64,000 bases of DNA from an uncultured Acetatifactor sp. (GTDB taxonomy: Bacteria > Bacillota > Clostridia > Lachnospirales > Lachnospiraceae), in assembly GCA_910580225.1 (NCBI GenBank), contig CAJTXE010000006.1, positions 4,532 to 68,531 of the forward strand. The letters are read 5' to 3'. A program made the translations under genes and the position numbers. Shown one piece after another: positions 1-8,089 of the stretch (the first letter of the stretch is position 1; every line of letters starts with the position of its first letter). The notes below the pieces were generated by a model, which was not told the DNA's origin, searched no databases, and saw nothing but the letters and a program-made list of their open reading frames with translations.

Positions 1-39
1 TTCCCTCCATAAGCCAAATCCCTCCACGCAGCTGCCCCT

Positions 40-2412
40 CTATAACTGCATCCTCGCCTTCACATACGCATCCATCTCTTTCCCATAGGAATACCAGTCC
101 GGATAGACTTCCTCCCGCTCCAGAATATCCCGTCTGCTCCGGCCATGAAGCGCCGCTGCGGCACCGGCGATTTTGTCCGTCTCCCTGGGCGTGAAATAGG
201 TAAAGGCCATACGCAGCTCGGGCAGAAGCTCCATAAATTCCTCCTGGTCCACCTGTCCGAAAAATTCGTCCAGCATACGGATAAACTGTTCGCCGATAAA
301 AACCAGATCTCTCGCCGTAAAGAATAATCCTCTGAAAAATCGGGCCGTGGAGAAAAGCTGTTCTCTGGTACCTCCCAGATATCCCCTGCAGACAGCCTCC
401 ACCTCAGCCGACGCTTCCTTTCCGCTTCCGTAGAGAATGCCGTGAATACAGCCGTTTAATCCCGGATGGATCTCTGCGTCCCGGGTCATTTTCCCCAGTA
501 CGTCATAGTAGTCCTCCCGCTCCCGGGCGAAGGCATCCCCTTCCCGTCCCGTGATCTGGTAGAGGAGTTTCAGGGCATTCATACAGGCATTCAGGTCTTC
601 GTCTTTGATCTTCGCCATGGAGGGCGCAAGATAGATCAGCTTCCGGCACCCAATGTGAACCAGCTCACCGAACGCCATCCTGGAATCGTACAGTCCTGCC
701 AGCTCTTCCATCATCAGCAGAGATTTCACCGCCTCTGCCAGGGAATAGAAATCTGTATCCTTCTGCATCAGTTCATACACCCTGTCATACACCGGCTGCA
801 GCTGTTCCTGCAATCCCATCTCAAATACCTGGGTCAGCAGCCGGACGCTTTCCCCTGCCCCGATGTCCTGCTTCAGAGCCTCCTTCACCAGGCTCACTGC
901 CGCCTCTTCAATGGTGGCGCCGTAGACGGACACCTCAATCAGGGCGGAATTCACCTGCACACTCCATTTATATTTCCAGATCTCCCGCATCAGATTCCGG
1001 TCCCGCTTCAACTGCAGGTTCGGTCCCTTTACCTTTCTGGCAAATGCAGTCTTCAGATAGGTCATGCGGTTTAGAAACATACTGTACCGTCGGTGCTTCG
1101 GATTGGAGAAAATGGACAGGGTGGCTTCCGCTTCCAGCGTGGAACCTGTCCTGATGCCGAAATTCCTGCATTGGTCCTGAAAATCATGAAGAATCGGCGG
1201 TACATCCGCATGACGGCACAATGCCCCCACCGTATTTCCTGTCATCGCTTTCCGCAGAAAACGCATGGGCGCATCTGTGGCAATATTATATTCTCCTTTT
1301 ACAAAAGAGGTCAGCACTGCATCCAGCAGCTCGTAGGCCCCGGGCTGGTGCTTGCTCCGCAGCTGCGCCAGCCCCTCTGCCATGGCACAGGCGCAGATTT
1401 CGTCATAGGTGGAGAGATACCCTTCCTTCCGCCTGGTCTCCTTGCCGGCCGTGACGATCATATCCAGCACCGCATCGTGGTAAGGCAGCGTCGTCTCCTG
1501 CAGTCCTTCCCAGATCTTCTGGTAAAATCCCGGAAAAGGCATACCGCTGGCATAACCGTTCAGGGCATCCGCCGCTTCCATGGAATAGGGCATAAGATAG
1601 ACGCCCTGATCCGTTTCCGGGACACTTTCCCCGGCTTCCCCGGATACCGGCCCCTTCTCCAGCAGCGCCTTCAGTCCCGGCGTATGAAAACCGCCTGTCA
1701 CCGCCAGCACCGGTCCTTCCGCCGTCCCGGTTTTCTCCGCATATTCCCGAATCCGCGCTGCCATATGCCGCTCTCTGGCCAGGCATCCGTCCTCCTCCAT
1801 GGCTTCTGTGGGCGTATTCTCTCTGGCCAAAGTGCAGTAAGTCAAAAGATTACCAAACCACCGTTCACTTTCCTCTTCTATTCCGTTTAATTCAAAATAT
1901 TTCTCCCAGAACTCGTCGAAACTGCGCAGCCCGGTCTTCTCACAGAGCTGCTGCAGATAGGCATTCCTAGACAAAAGGTAATCGTCGTTATAATTGCTTT
2001 TCTCCTCTTCCGCCTTCAGCAGTCCTCTCCCTTCCCGGGAAGCCGCCAGGATATCCCCATAGGGCAGATCAATAAAAGCGGTCTCTATGTTCAGCTCCCT
2101 TCCCGTCCGGAAAGCCGCCAGCTCCGGCGAGTAATCCAGAAAGGGATAGTAACATTTGTAATGGTCCTTCTCCTCGGAAATCCGTCCCGTCTGGTCATGA
2201 TAAGAGTAATAGATGGCAAATGGCGCTTTGGTATCCTCATGAACCATCACCGGAATCAGCGCATTGGCATTGTCCGGTCCCTCCACCAGAATTACTCCGG
2301 GGCGCAGCTTTTCAATCATCCGACTCACATGCCAGGCACAGGCCGGGCTGTGATGGCGCACCGGAAGCAGGACTATTTCAGCCATTTTCTGGCTTCGTAA
2401 TATTCTTTCCAT
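40..2412 (-). CDS. DUF5682-family protein, partner of a MoxR ATPase
   Basis: This 790-residue protein has no established biochemical function. It begins with the family's hallmark stretch PVRHHSPAC (about residues 17-25) followed by VEGPDNA, which I recognise as DUF5682. It is largely alpha-helical, with no signal peptide or membrane segment, so it is probably cytoplasmic. The ATG at 2412 follows AAGGTGG and lies inside the last 40 bases of the upstream MoxR gene, so the two are translationally coupled. From family knowledge, DUF5682 proteins sit in three-gene sets with a MoxR AAA+ ATPase and a von Willebrand A protein. Just past the stop codon, bases 10-8 read in reverse give ATG behind GGAGGG, so a third gene probably starts at the window edge. 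The family call is fairly sure; the role is unknown. Confidence 0.8.
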   Translation of the reverse strand: MERILRSQKMAEIVLLPVRHHSPACAWHVSRMIEKLRPGVILVEGPDNANALIPVMVHEDTKAPFAIYYSYHDQTGRISEEKDHYKCYYPFLDYSPELAAFRTGRELNIETAFIDLPYGDILAASREGRGLLKAEEEKSNYNDDYLLSRNAYLQQLCEKTGLRSFDEFWEKYFELNGIEEESERWFGNLLTYCTLARENTPTEAMEEDGCLARERHMAARIREYAEKTGTAEGPVLAVTGGFHTPGLKALLEKGPVSGEAGESVPETDQGVYLMPYSMEAADALNGYASGMPFPGFYQKIWEGLQETTLPYHDAVLDMIVTAGKETRRKEGYLSTYDEICACAMAEGLAQLRSKHQPGAYELLDAVLTSFVKGEYNIATDAPMRFLRKAMTGNTVGALCRHADVPPILHDFQDQCRNFGIRTGSTLEAEATLSIFSNPKHRRYSMFLNRMTYLKTAFARKVKGPNLQLKRDRNLMREIWKYKWSVQVNSALIEVSVYGATIEEAAVSLVKEALKQDIGAGESVRLLTQVFEMGLQEQLQPVYDRVYELMQKDTDFYSLAEAVKSLLMMEELAGLYDSRMAFGELVHIGCRKLIYLAPSMAKIKDEDLNACMNALKLLYQITGREGDAFAREREDYYDVLGKMTRDAEIHPGLNGCIHGILYGSGKEASAEVEAVCRGYLGGTREQLFSTARFFRGLFFTARDLVFIGEQFIRMLDEFFGQVDQEEFMELLPELRMAFTYFTPRETDKIAGAAAALHGRSRRDILEREEVYPDWYSYGKEMDAYVKARMQL

Positions 2413-3485
2413 AATCCACCTTCTTTGCTGCTCTTGTCCCGAATAACCGTGTTGAAGTATCCTTTCACCTTCTCCAGGTCGTCTTTATTTTCCTTGGACA
2501 CTGCACCTACCAGGGTCTGCACCAGACTGTCCATACTCAAGGTGCCGTCTCCGTAATAATACCCTGTTATCATCGCCTGGTAGTACACCGACACCGCCTC
2601 CGCCGTACTCATCACAGAAGATGGCTTATCGATTCTGTGACCGTAAGAGGACACGCCCTCCCGCAGTTCATGATAGGTCGAAGCCAGAATCTCCGCCACA
2701 TCCTCATCCGCCTCCACGCAGATATGACTCTCCGCCGCCAGCTTGTTCACCTCATTGACAATAATCCGTTTCTCCATGGCCGCCTCCCGGACAGGCATCA
2801 CGGTCTCGAAATTAAAACGCCGCTTCAGGGCACTGCTCATCTCGTTGACGCCCTTGTCCCGGGTATTGGCAGTACCGATGACATTGAACCCGGGCTTTGC
2901 GAAGAGAAAGCCTTCATCTCCCAGCTCCGGCACGTTCAGCACCTTGTCGCTCAAGACGCTGATCAGACTGTCCTGGATCTCCGCAGGGGTTCTGGTAATC
3001 TCCTCAAAGCGGGTGAGAATCCCCTTCTCCATCCCCACATAAAGGGGCGAGGGCACCAAAGCTTCCCGGCTGGGCCCCTTTGCCAGGAGCAGAGCATAGT
3101 TCCAGGAATATTTGATCATATCCTCTGTGGTTCCCGCCGTCCCCTGGATGGTATTGGTACTGACACCGCTGACGGCCGCCGAAAGGAATTCCGAAAGCAT
3201 GGTTTTAGCCGTCCCCGGCTCCCCCACCAGCATCAGACCCCGATTGCCTGCCAGGGTCACGATACAGCGCTCTACCAGAGCATCGTTGCCGAAATATTTT
3301 TTCTCAATCAGATATTCTTTTTCTCCATGCTTTATGGGCTTGGGACTGCCCAGAATAAAGGTACGCACCGCCTTGGGGGACATCTGCCAGTTCTCCGGCC
3401 GGTTTCCTGTGTCGTTGGCCTTCAGGGCCTCAAGTTCTTCCCGGTAGCGGATCTCCACCGGGGGTTTGATGAATTTTTGTTCCAT
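2373..3485 (-). CDS. MoxR-type AAA+ ATPase
   Basis: A 370-residue AAA+ ATPase of the MoxR group, probably a chaperone that uses ATP to remodel a partner. Walker A is GEPGTAKT at about residues 88-95. A sensor region with IGTANTRDKG precedes the arginine-finger-like ALKRRFNF, which is characteristic of MoxR proteins. I chose the ATG at 3485 because AGAGGAGGC lies just upstream and the N-terminus then matches family length; the reading frame stays open to 3782, but that extension lacks a ribosome site and looks non-coding. The gene is first in an operon with the DUF5682 gene. MoxR/VWA/DUF5682 sets are known as ternary ATPase systems of uncertain function, and some have been proposed to act in biological conflict. 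The substrate cannot be inferred from the sequence. Confidence 0.88.
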   Translation of the reverse strand: MEQKFIKPPVEIRYREELEALKANDTGNRPENWQMSPKAVRTFILGSPKPIKHGEKEYLIEKKYFGNDALVERCIVTLAGNRGLMLVGEPGTAKTMLSEFLSAAVSGVSTNTIQGTAGTTEDMIKYSWNYALLLAKGPSREALVPSPLYVGMEKGILTRFEEITRTPAEIQDSLISVLSDKVLNVPELGDEGFLFAKPGFNVIGTANTRDKGVNEMSSALKRRFNFETVMPVREAAMEKRIIVNEVNKLAAESHICVEADEDVAEILASTYHELREGVSSYGHRIDKPSSVMSTAEAVSVYYQAMITGYYYGDGTLSMDSLVQTLVGAVSKENKDDLEKVKGYFNTVIRDKSSKEGGLWKEYYEARKWLK

Positions 3486-3678
3486 GAATCTGCCTCCTCT
3501 ATGCTTAGAGCCTGTTTGAATTTTTATTCCTGCCATCTGCACGCTCTGTTTTGCAGATGATTTATGACGTATATCCGACAGAAAGCCATTTTCAAATGCG
3601 CTCCAGAATGCCTCTCCTGACAGTATACCAAATCCCGGTGAAAATTTCCATAGAGGATTCTCCGATCTATAAAACAGC

Positions 3679-3707
3679 TTGACGGAAAGGACTACATTGT
3701 ATATAAT
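3679..3707 (+). promoter_or_regulatory. Promoter of the ispE-gntR-murI run
   Basis: TTGACG (3679-3684) and a perfect TATAAT (3702-3707) are separated by 17 bases and lie 38 bases before the ispE start. An imperfect palindrome, TTGTA-N10-TACAA (3697-3716), overlaps the -10 box and could be an operator. Confidence 0.75.
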
Positions 3708-3744
3708 TTTGTACAATAAGATTTTTATCCCCGGGAGGCGGACT

Positions 3745-4602
3745 ATGAGCGTATACCAGCAGAAAGCATATGCGAAAATCAATCTGGGCCTGGACGTGGT
3801 GAGACGGCTTCCGAACGGCTATCATCAGGTCAAAATGATTATGCAGAGCATCAACCTTTGGGACGAACTTACCTTTGAGAAAGTTGGGCATCAGATCACC
3901 ATCACCACCGATTCCGAATCGCTTCCCACGGACGAACATAATCTAATCTACAAAGCAGCACACCATATGTTTGAAAAATATCATATTTCCGCAGGACTCC
4001 GCGTACACCTGCGGAAGCATATCCCCATCGCCGCAGGACTGGCGGGAGGAAGTACCGATGCGGCGGCAGCCATCCGGGCCGTTAACGTCCTGTTCGGACT
4101 GGGAATCTCCACGGCCGGACTTATGGAAGAGGGAACCGCCATAGGAGCAGATGTGCCCTATTGTATCCTGGGCGGCACCGCACTGGCGGAAGGTATGGGA
4201 GAGAAACTGACCCCCCTGGCCCCTCTGCCGTCCTGCCACATTCTGGTCGCCAAACCGGACATCAGTGTATCCACCAAATACGTCTATGAGCATCTGAACC
4301 TGCAGGAAATCTCCAGGCATCCGGACATTGACGGTATGGCCGCTGCCATCGCAGCCGGAGAGCTGGACGGAATCACCAGCCGCATGGCAAATGTTCTGGA
4401 GACTGTCACCATAGCTGCCTGCCCTGTAATCGCCGCCATTCAGACTGAAATGCTTCAGCTGGGAGCGGAGAACAGTCTCATGAGCGGCAGCGGCCCCACG
4501 GTATTCGGTATTTACAGGGATGCAGAGGCTGCGAAATCCGCCCACGATAAAATGGAAAAGACTGGCTTGGCAAAACAGCTTTTCCTGACCACACCCATCT
4601 AA
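3745..4602 (+). CDS. ispE: 4-diphosphocytidyl-2-C-methyl-D-erythritol kinase
   Basis: This GHMP-superfamily kinase phosphorylates the 2-hydroxyl of 4-diphosphocytidyl-2-C-methylerythritol in the MEP pathway to isoprenoid precursors, in the cytoplasm. The 285-residue protein has the N-terminal AYAKINLGLDV motif with the catalytic lysine (about residue 11), the ATP-binding loop PIAAGLAGGSTDAAAA (about 94-109), GADVPY with the catalytic aspartate, and the C-terminal SGSGPTVFG motif. I set the start at the ATG at 3745, preceded by GGGAGGCGG; the frame is open upstream, but that stretch is the promoter. The gene heads a plus-strand run with a GntR regulator 180 bases downstream. An IspD-type cytidylyltransferase lies elsewhere in the window (28746-29474), but its neighbours suggest a different pathway. 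Call is firm. Confidence 0.96.
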   Translation: MSVYQQKAYAKINLGLDVVRRLPNGYHQVKMIMQSINLWDELTFEKVGHQITITTDSESLPTDEHNLIYKAAHHMFEKYHISAGLRVHLRKHIPIAAGLAGGSTDAAAAIRAVNVLFGLGISTAGLMEEGTAIGADVPYCILGGTALAEGMGEKLTPLAPLPSCHILVAKPDISVSTKYVYEHLNLQEISRHPDIDGMAAAIAAGELDGITSRMANVLETVTIAACPVIAAIQTEMLQLGAENSLMSGSGPTVFGIYRDAEAAKSAHDKMEKTGLAKQLFLTTPI

Positions 4603-4782
4603 GGCTCCGGCAATGGGACGAAACTATTTTTCTTAAATCCCGCCATCATCAGAAAGCACCCGGGATCCATTGAATGGCCGGAAAGATTTCTCCTTCCATG
4701 AGGCATGTTCCCAAAAGAACCCGGAATCCTCCCCGGCAGAACAAGGTGCGCAACAGGTTACAGGAAAGGCACAGGTAACAAT

Positions 4783-5466
4783 ATGCAGAATTCTTTAGAT
4801 CCGGATCTGCCCCTCCGGGATGTCGTCTTCTATACATTACGCCAATCCATTCTCACGGGGGAACTGAAGCCCGGAGAGCGGCTGATGGAGATCCATCTGG
4901 CAGACAAACTGGGCGTAAGCCGCACACCGGTCCGGGAAGCCATCCGCAGGTTGGAGCTGGAAGGTCTGGTGACTATGTTTCCCAGACGGGGAGCAGAGGT
5001 TGCCCAGATTACGGAAAAGAGCATGAATGATGTGCTGGAGGTCCGCCGTACGCTGGACGCTCTCTGCGCAGAGCTTGCCTGTGACCGTATTACGGAAGAT
5101 GGACTGGAGGCTTTAAGACATGCCTGTGAACATTTTGAGCAGTGCGTCAGCACCGGAGATGCAAAGAAGATCGCCCAGGCAGATGTCGCTCTCCATGACA
5201 TTATTGTGGAAGCAACGGGGAACCAGCGACTCATTCAGCTGGTAAACAATCTGTCCGAACAGATGTACCGCTATCGCTTCGAATATATCAAGGACAGCAG
5301 CCAGCATGAAACCCTGGTCAGAGAGCATAGGATTATTTATCAAAGCATCGTGGATAAGGACAAGGACACTGCCGCCGCTGCCGCCAAAACCCATATTGAC
5401 AATCAGAAAAAAGCAATTATCCGCCAGATACGGCTGGAAAACCGGCGTTCCCCCAAGAACCGATAG
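4783..5466 (+). CDS. GntR-family regulator, FadR/FCD subgroup
   Basis: A 227-residue transcription factor. An N-terminal winged helix-turn-helix (about residues 10-75) carries LADKLGVSRTPVREAIRRLELEGLV, the classic GntR recognition region. The C-terminal half is an all-helical FCD ligand domain with metal-binding-type residues in DVALHDIIVEATGN, EHRIIY and KTHIDN. The ATG at 4783 gives the usual FCD-GntR length; upstream in-frame ATG 4705 would add an arginine-rich, non-family extension. A purine-rich AGGAAAGG lies 5' of the start, a little far for an ideal site. It follows ispE on the same strand and probably shares its promoter. The ligand is unknown. A TTGTA-N10-TACAA palindrome at the ispE promoter and at the sialidase-gene promoter is a speculative binding site. 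Confidence 0.88.
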   Translation: MQNSLDPDLPLRDVVFYTLRQSILTGELKPGERLMEIHLADKLGVSRTPVREAIRRLELEGLVTMFPRRGAEVAQITEKSMNDVLEVRRTLDALCAELACDRITEDGLEALRHACEHFEQCVSTGDAKKIAQADVALHDIIVEATGNQRLIQLVNNLSEQMYRYRFEYIKDSSQHETLVREHRIIYQSIVDKDKDTAAAAAKTHIDNQKKAIIRQIRLENRRSPKNR

Positions 5467-5566
5467 TCCTGCACCGGATATCCTCTGTCCGCCGGACACA
5501 TGGATTGCCAGTATAAAAGCCCCTATCCCCGGCAATACTCCTGAAAAAGAAAAAAGGAGTACTTGC

Positions 5567-5863
5567 ATGAATCAGAAAAGACTGGGATTTCGTGTGGCAG
5601 CACTGATATGCGCGGCAATCGGATGGTGGGGTCTGCTCTACCCGGAGCTGACATTGACACCGGAAACTGTGAAGATCAATGCGGAACAGGAGGACGGCAC
5701 ATTGGAACAGCAGACGCTGAAATGGAATTTTGAAGGCGGTCTCTATCTGGATCTTCTGAACGCCGGTCCGGAAAATATATCCTTCCGCAGCAAACTGTTC
5801 ACGAACATCAGCTCACTTTTGGAGGCTTTTCATGACAGAGACAAAATCGGAAACGACCAATAA
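5567..5863 (+). CDS. Small membrane protein upstream of murI
   Basis: An unrecognised 98-residue protein. The N-terminus MNQKRLGFRVAALICAAIGW is a short basic segment followed by one hydrophobic helix (about residues 10-28), either a membrane anchor or an uncleaved signal. The rest is hydrophilic and short. The ATG at 5567 is preceded by AAAAAGGAGT with good spacing, so translation is credible although the frame is open further upstream. Its last 32 bases overlap the murI start, which implies translational coupling. No catalytic motif is visible. Confidence 0.7.
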   Translation: MNQKRLGFRVAALICAAIGWWGLLYPELTLTPETVKINAEQEDGTLEQQTLKWNFEGGLYLDLLNAGPENISFRSKLFTNISSLLEAFHDRDKIGNDQ

Positions 5864-6692
5864 GAATAGCAATACTGACAAAACCGCCCCCATCGGCGTC
5901 TTTGATTCCGGTGTGGGCGGGCTGACCGTAGTGCGGGAAATCATGCGCCAGCTCCCAAATGAGAAAATCATTTATTTCGGAGACACCGCAAGGGTTCCCT
6001 ACGGAAACAAATCAAGAGAGACTGTTGTACGGTTTTCCGAACAGATTATGCGGTTTCTGAAGACATTCCGGGTGAAAACCATCGTGGTAGCCTGCAATAC
6101 TGCCAGTGCCTACGCTATGGATGCTTTAGAACGGGACTGTGATGTCCCCATCATCGGGGTGGTGAAGCCAGGCGCCAGAATGGCCGCGGAAGTAACCAGG
6201 AACGGCCGTATCGGCGTCATTGCCACAGAAGCTACCATCGGCAGTCAGATTTACACCAAATACATACAGGAACTGAACCGAAATGTAACCATCTACGGCA
6301 AGGCCTGTCCTCTCTTTGTTCCTCTGGTGGAGGAAGGGCTGCTGGAAGATCCCGTCACTGACGAAATTGCCCGACGGTATCTCACGGAACTCATCGACAT
6401 TGATATTGACACGCTGATCCTGGGTTGTACCCATTATCCCCTGATCCGCTCCACCCTGGGCAAAATCGCAGGTCCTGATGTCACTCTGGTGAATCCTGCC
6501 TATGAAACCGCCCGGGAGCTGCGCAGAATGCTGACCGGGATGGATCTGCTGGGGGAGGATGCACCGAAGCTGGGAAGCAATCAATATCAGTTCTATGTCA
6601 GCGATATGGCGGAGAAATTCGTTACATTTGCCAATTCCATCATCAAATACGGAATCCTGTCCGCTAAGACGATCCGGATCGAACAATATTAA
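5832..6692 (+). CDS. murI: Glutamate racemase
   Basis: MurI interconverts L- and D-glutamate, supplying D-glutamate for peptidoglycan precursors in the cytoplasm; no cofactor is needed. The 286-residue protein begins its fold with IGVFDSGVGGLTVVREI (about residues 18-34), then has YFGDTARVPYG, the first catalytic cysteine in VACNTAS and the second in LGCTHYPL, both family-invariant. The N-terminal 16 residues are a Thr/Asn/Lys-rich tail outside the fold. The ATG at 5832 follows TTTGGAGG and overlaps the small membrane protein gene. A DUF1934 gene follows after 50 bases. Call is firm. Confidence 0.96.
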   Translation: MTETKSETTNKNSNTDKTAPIGVFDSGVGGLTVVREIMRQLPNEKIIYFGDTARVPYGNKSRETVVRFSEQIMRFLKTFRVKTIVVACNTASAYAMDALERDCDVPIIGVVKPGARMAAEVTRNGRIGVIATEATIGSQIYTKYIQELNRNVTIYGKACPLFVPLVEEGLLEDPVTDEIARRYLTELIDIDIDTLILGCTHYPLIRSTLGKIAGPDVTLVNPAYETARELRRMLTGMDLLGEDAPKLGSNQYQFYVSDMAEKFVTFANSIIKYGILSAKTIRIEQY

Positions 6693-6742
6693 GCGCCGAC
6701 AGACCGGAACAAAAGCCTGTTCCGAAATCACAAGGGAGTGCC

Positions 6743-7168
6743 ATGAACCAAAAGATACACCTCACAATAACCGGATGTCAGAGCGATGAGACCAGCGAAT
6801 CCTCTGTCACAACACATAGTGCCCGGGGGGAGTATTTCGAGAAAAACGGCTGCTGCTACTTTTTCTATGAAGAGGCCCCATCTGACGGCAATTCAGTAAT
6901 TAAAAATAGGATAAAGCTCAAGGACACGGTTCTGGAACTGACCAAACGCGGCGGTGTCAATACCCGTATGGTTTTTGAGTCCGGAAAAGAATACCTGACG
7001 GACTATGCCACTCCCTATGGAATCCTCAAAATGGGAATTTCCACCCGGTCCCTGGAAGTGTTCAGAGCGGAAAGCCAGCTGAAGATCCGCATCGACTATT
7101 CTCTGACGTCGGAAAGCATCCCCCTCTCCGAATGCACGCTGACGATTCTCGCAGTTTCCGCTTCCTGA
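6743..7168 (+). CDS. DUF1934 (calycin-like YwiB-type) protein
   Basis: A 141-residue protein matching DUF1934, small beta-barrel proteins with a calycin-like fold and unknown ligand, typical of Firmicutes. The opening MNQKIHLTITGCQSDE and the later pattern FESGKEYLTDYATPYGILKMGISTRSL carry the family's conserved features (a glutamate/glycine-rich strand and TPYG). There is no signal peptide. An AAGGGAG site precedes the ATG. It lies directly behind murI and is probably cotranscribed. The function is not known for any member that I can name with certainty. Confidence 0.82.
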   Translation: MNQKIHLTITGCQSDETSESSVTTHSARGEYFEKNGCCYFFYEEAPSDGNSVIKNRIKLKDTVLELTKRGGVNTRMVFESGKEYLTDYATPYGILKMGISTRSLEVFRAESQLKIRIDYSLTSESIPLSECTLTILAVSAS

Positions 7169-7224
7169 TATGTTCTGAATCTGCACAAAGCGGGAGTATG
7201 TCGGCACCGGGATACGAAAAAGCA

Positions 7225-7254
7225 GGAAAAATTACTGCAGCAGGTAAATTTTTC
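7225..7254. repeat. AT-rich inverted repeat upstream of the 7330 gene
   Basis: GGAAAAATTAC and GTAAATTTTTCC form a near-perfect hairpin around TGCAGCAG. No T-run follows on the plus strand. It could be a weak terminator after the DUF1934 gene or an operator for the next gene. Confidence 0.4.
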
Positions 7255-7329
7255 CGGGATATCTGCCGAAATAATGAATAGATCAGGGATGAGAATAACC
7301 AGTGACCCTATGTGAAGAAGGAGGATACT

Positions 7330-7989
7330 ATGAGTGTAAATGGAGTTACATCAAATCAGACAGCAGCCGCCTATAACCATTCGGCTGTAGAAAACGTAAA
7401 AGCGGAAAATACTGCCGCGGAAAATACCAAAAACGAAAACACTTCCAATGCTGCCGATACAGGCGTTATATATGAGCCTTCTCAGGAGAGCGTCTCTGCG
7501 GCAAAGCCCACCTATAAGCCCGATACCAATCTGATCAATAAGCTGAAAGCCGACGCGGATGCCCGCACCGCCCAGCTGCGCAGTCTGGTGGAAAAAATGA
7601 TGGCCGGACAGGCCAATGCCTACGGTAAGGCAAACGATATCTGGAACTTCCTGCGGGAAGGCAATTACACGGTAGATCCTGCTACGAAAAAGCAGGCACA
7701 GGCCGATATCGCAGAGGACGGCTACTGGGGTGTGGAGCAGACTTCCGACAGAATCATTGACTTCGCCAATGCTCTCACCGGCGGGGATCCTGACAAGATC
7801 GAGGACATGCGCGCCGCTTTTGAGAAGGGCTTCAAACGGGCGGGAAAGACATGGGGAGGCGATCTTCCTGATATCTCCCAGCGCACTTACGATGCAGTCA
7901 TGGAGAAGTTCGACAAGATGGCAGAGGAAGCCAAAAAGAACGCCTCCACTGTGAATAAGACTCCCGAACCGGAAGATCCCACCAAATAA
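7330..7989 (+). CDS. Conserved protein of unknown function with disordered N-terminus
   Basis: A 219-residue protein with no function I can assign. Residues 1-60 are a low-complexity Asn/Thr/Glu/Ala segment with repeats such as AENTAAENTKNENT. Residues 70-205 look folded and helical, with a conserved-looking core YWGVEQTSDRIIDFANALTGG and MRAAFEKGFKRAGKTWGG. It has no signal peptide. The ATG at 7330 follows AAGGAGG with ideal spacing. Proteins with this C-terminal core are common in Clostridia and, from memory, are often mislabelled as a hydrogenase-4 component; I see no hydrogenase feature. A strong terminator follows, so this gene appears to be a separate unit. Confidence 0.7.
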   Translation: MSVNGVTSNQTAAAYNHSAVENVKAENTAAENTKNENTSNAADTGVIYEPSQESVSAAKPTYKPDTNLINKLKADADARTAQLRSLVEKMMAGQANAYGKANDIWNFLREGNYTVDPATKKQAQADIAEDGYWGVEQTSDRIIDFANALTGGDPDKIEDMRAAFEKGFKRAGKTWGGDLPDISQRTYDAVMEKFDKMAEEAKKNASTVNKTPEPEDPTK

Positions 7990-8003
7990 AAAGGTATCTG
8001 CGG

Positions 8004-8046
8004 CGACGACGGAGCTGCCTCAAGGGGCAGCTTCGTCTTTTCCTTT
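8004..8046 (+). terminator. Rho-independent terminator after the 7330 gene
   Basis: The arms GACGACGGAGCTGCC and GGGGCAGCTTCGTC form a G+C-rich stem with one bulge and a short loop, followed by TTTTCCTTT. Confidence 0.85.
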
Positions 8047-8089
8047 GTTAACGTTTCCATTGCGAAAAAATCCCCGGGAGGTCCGAAAA

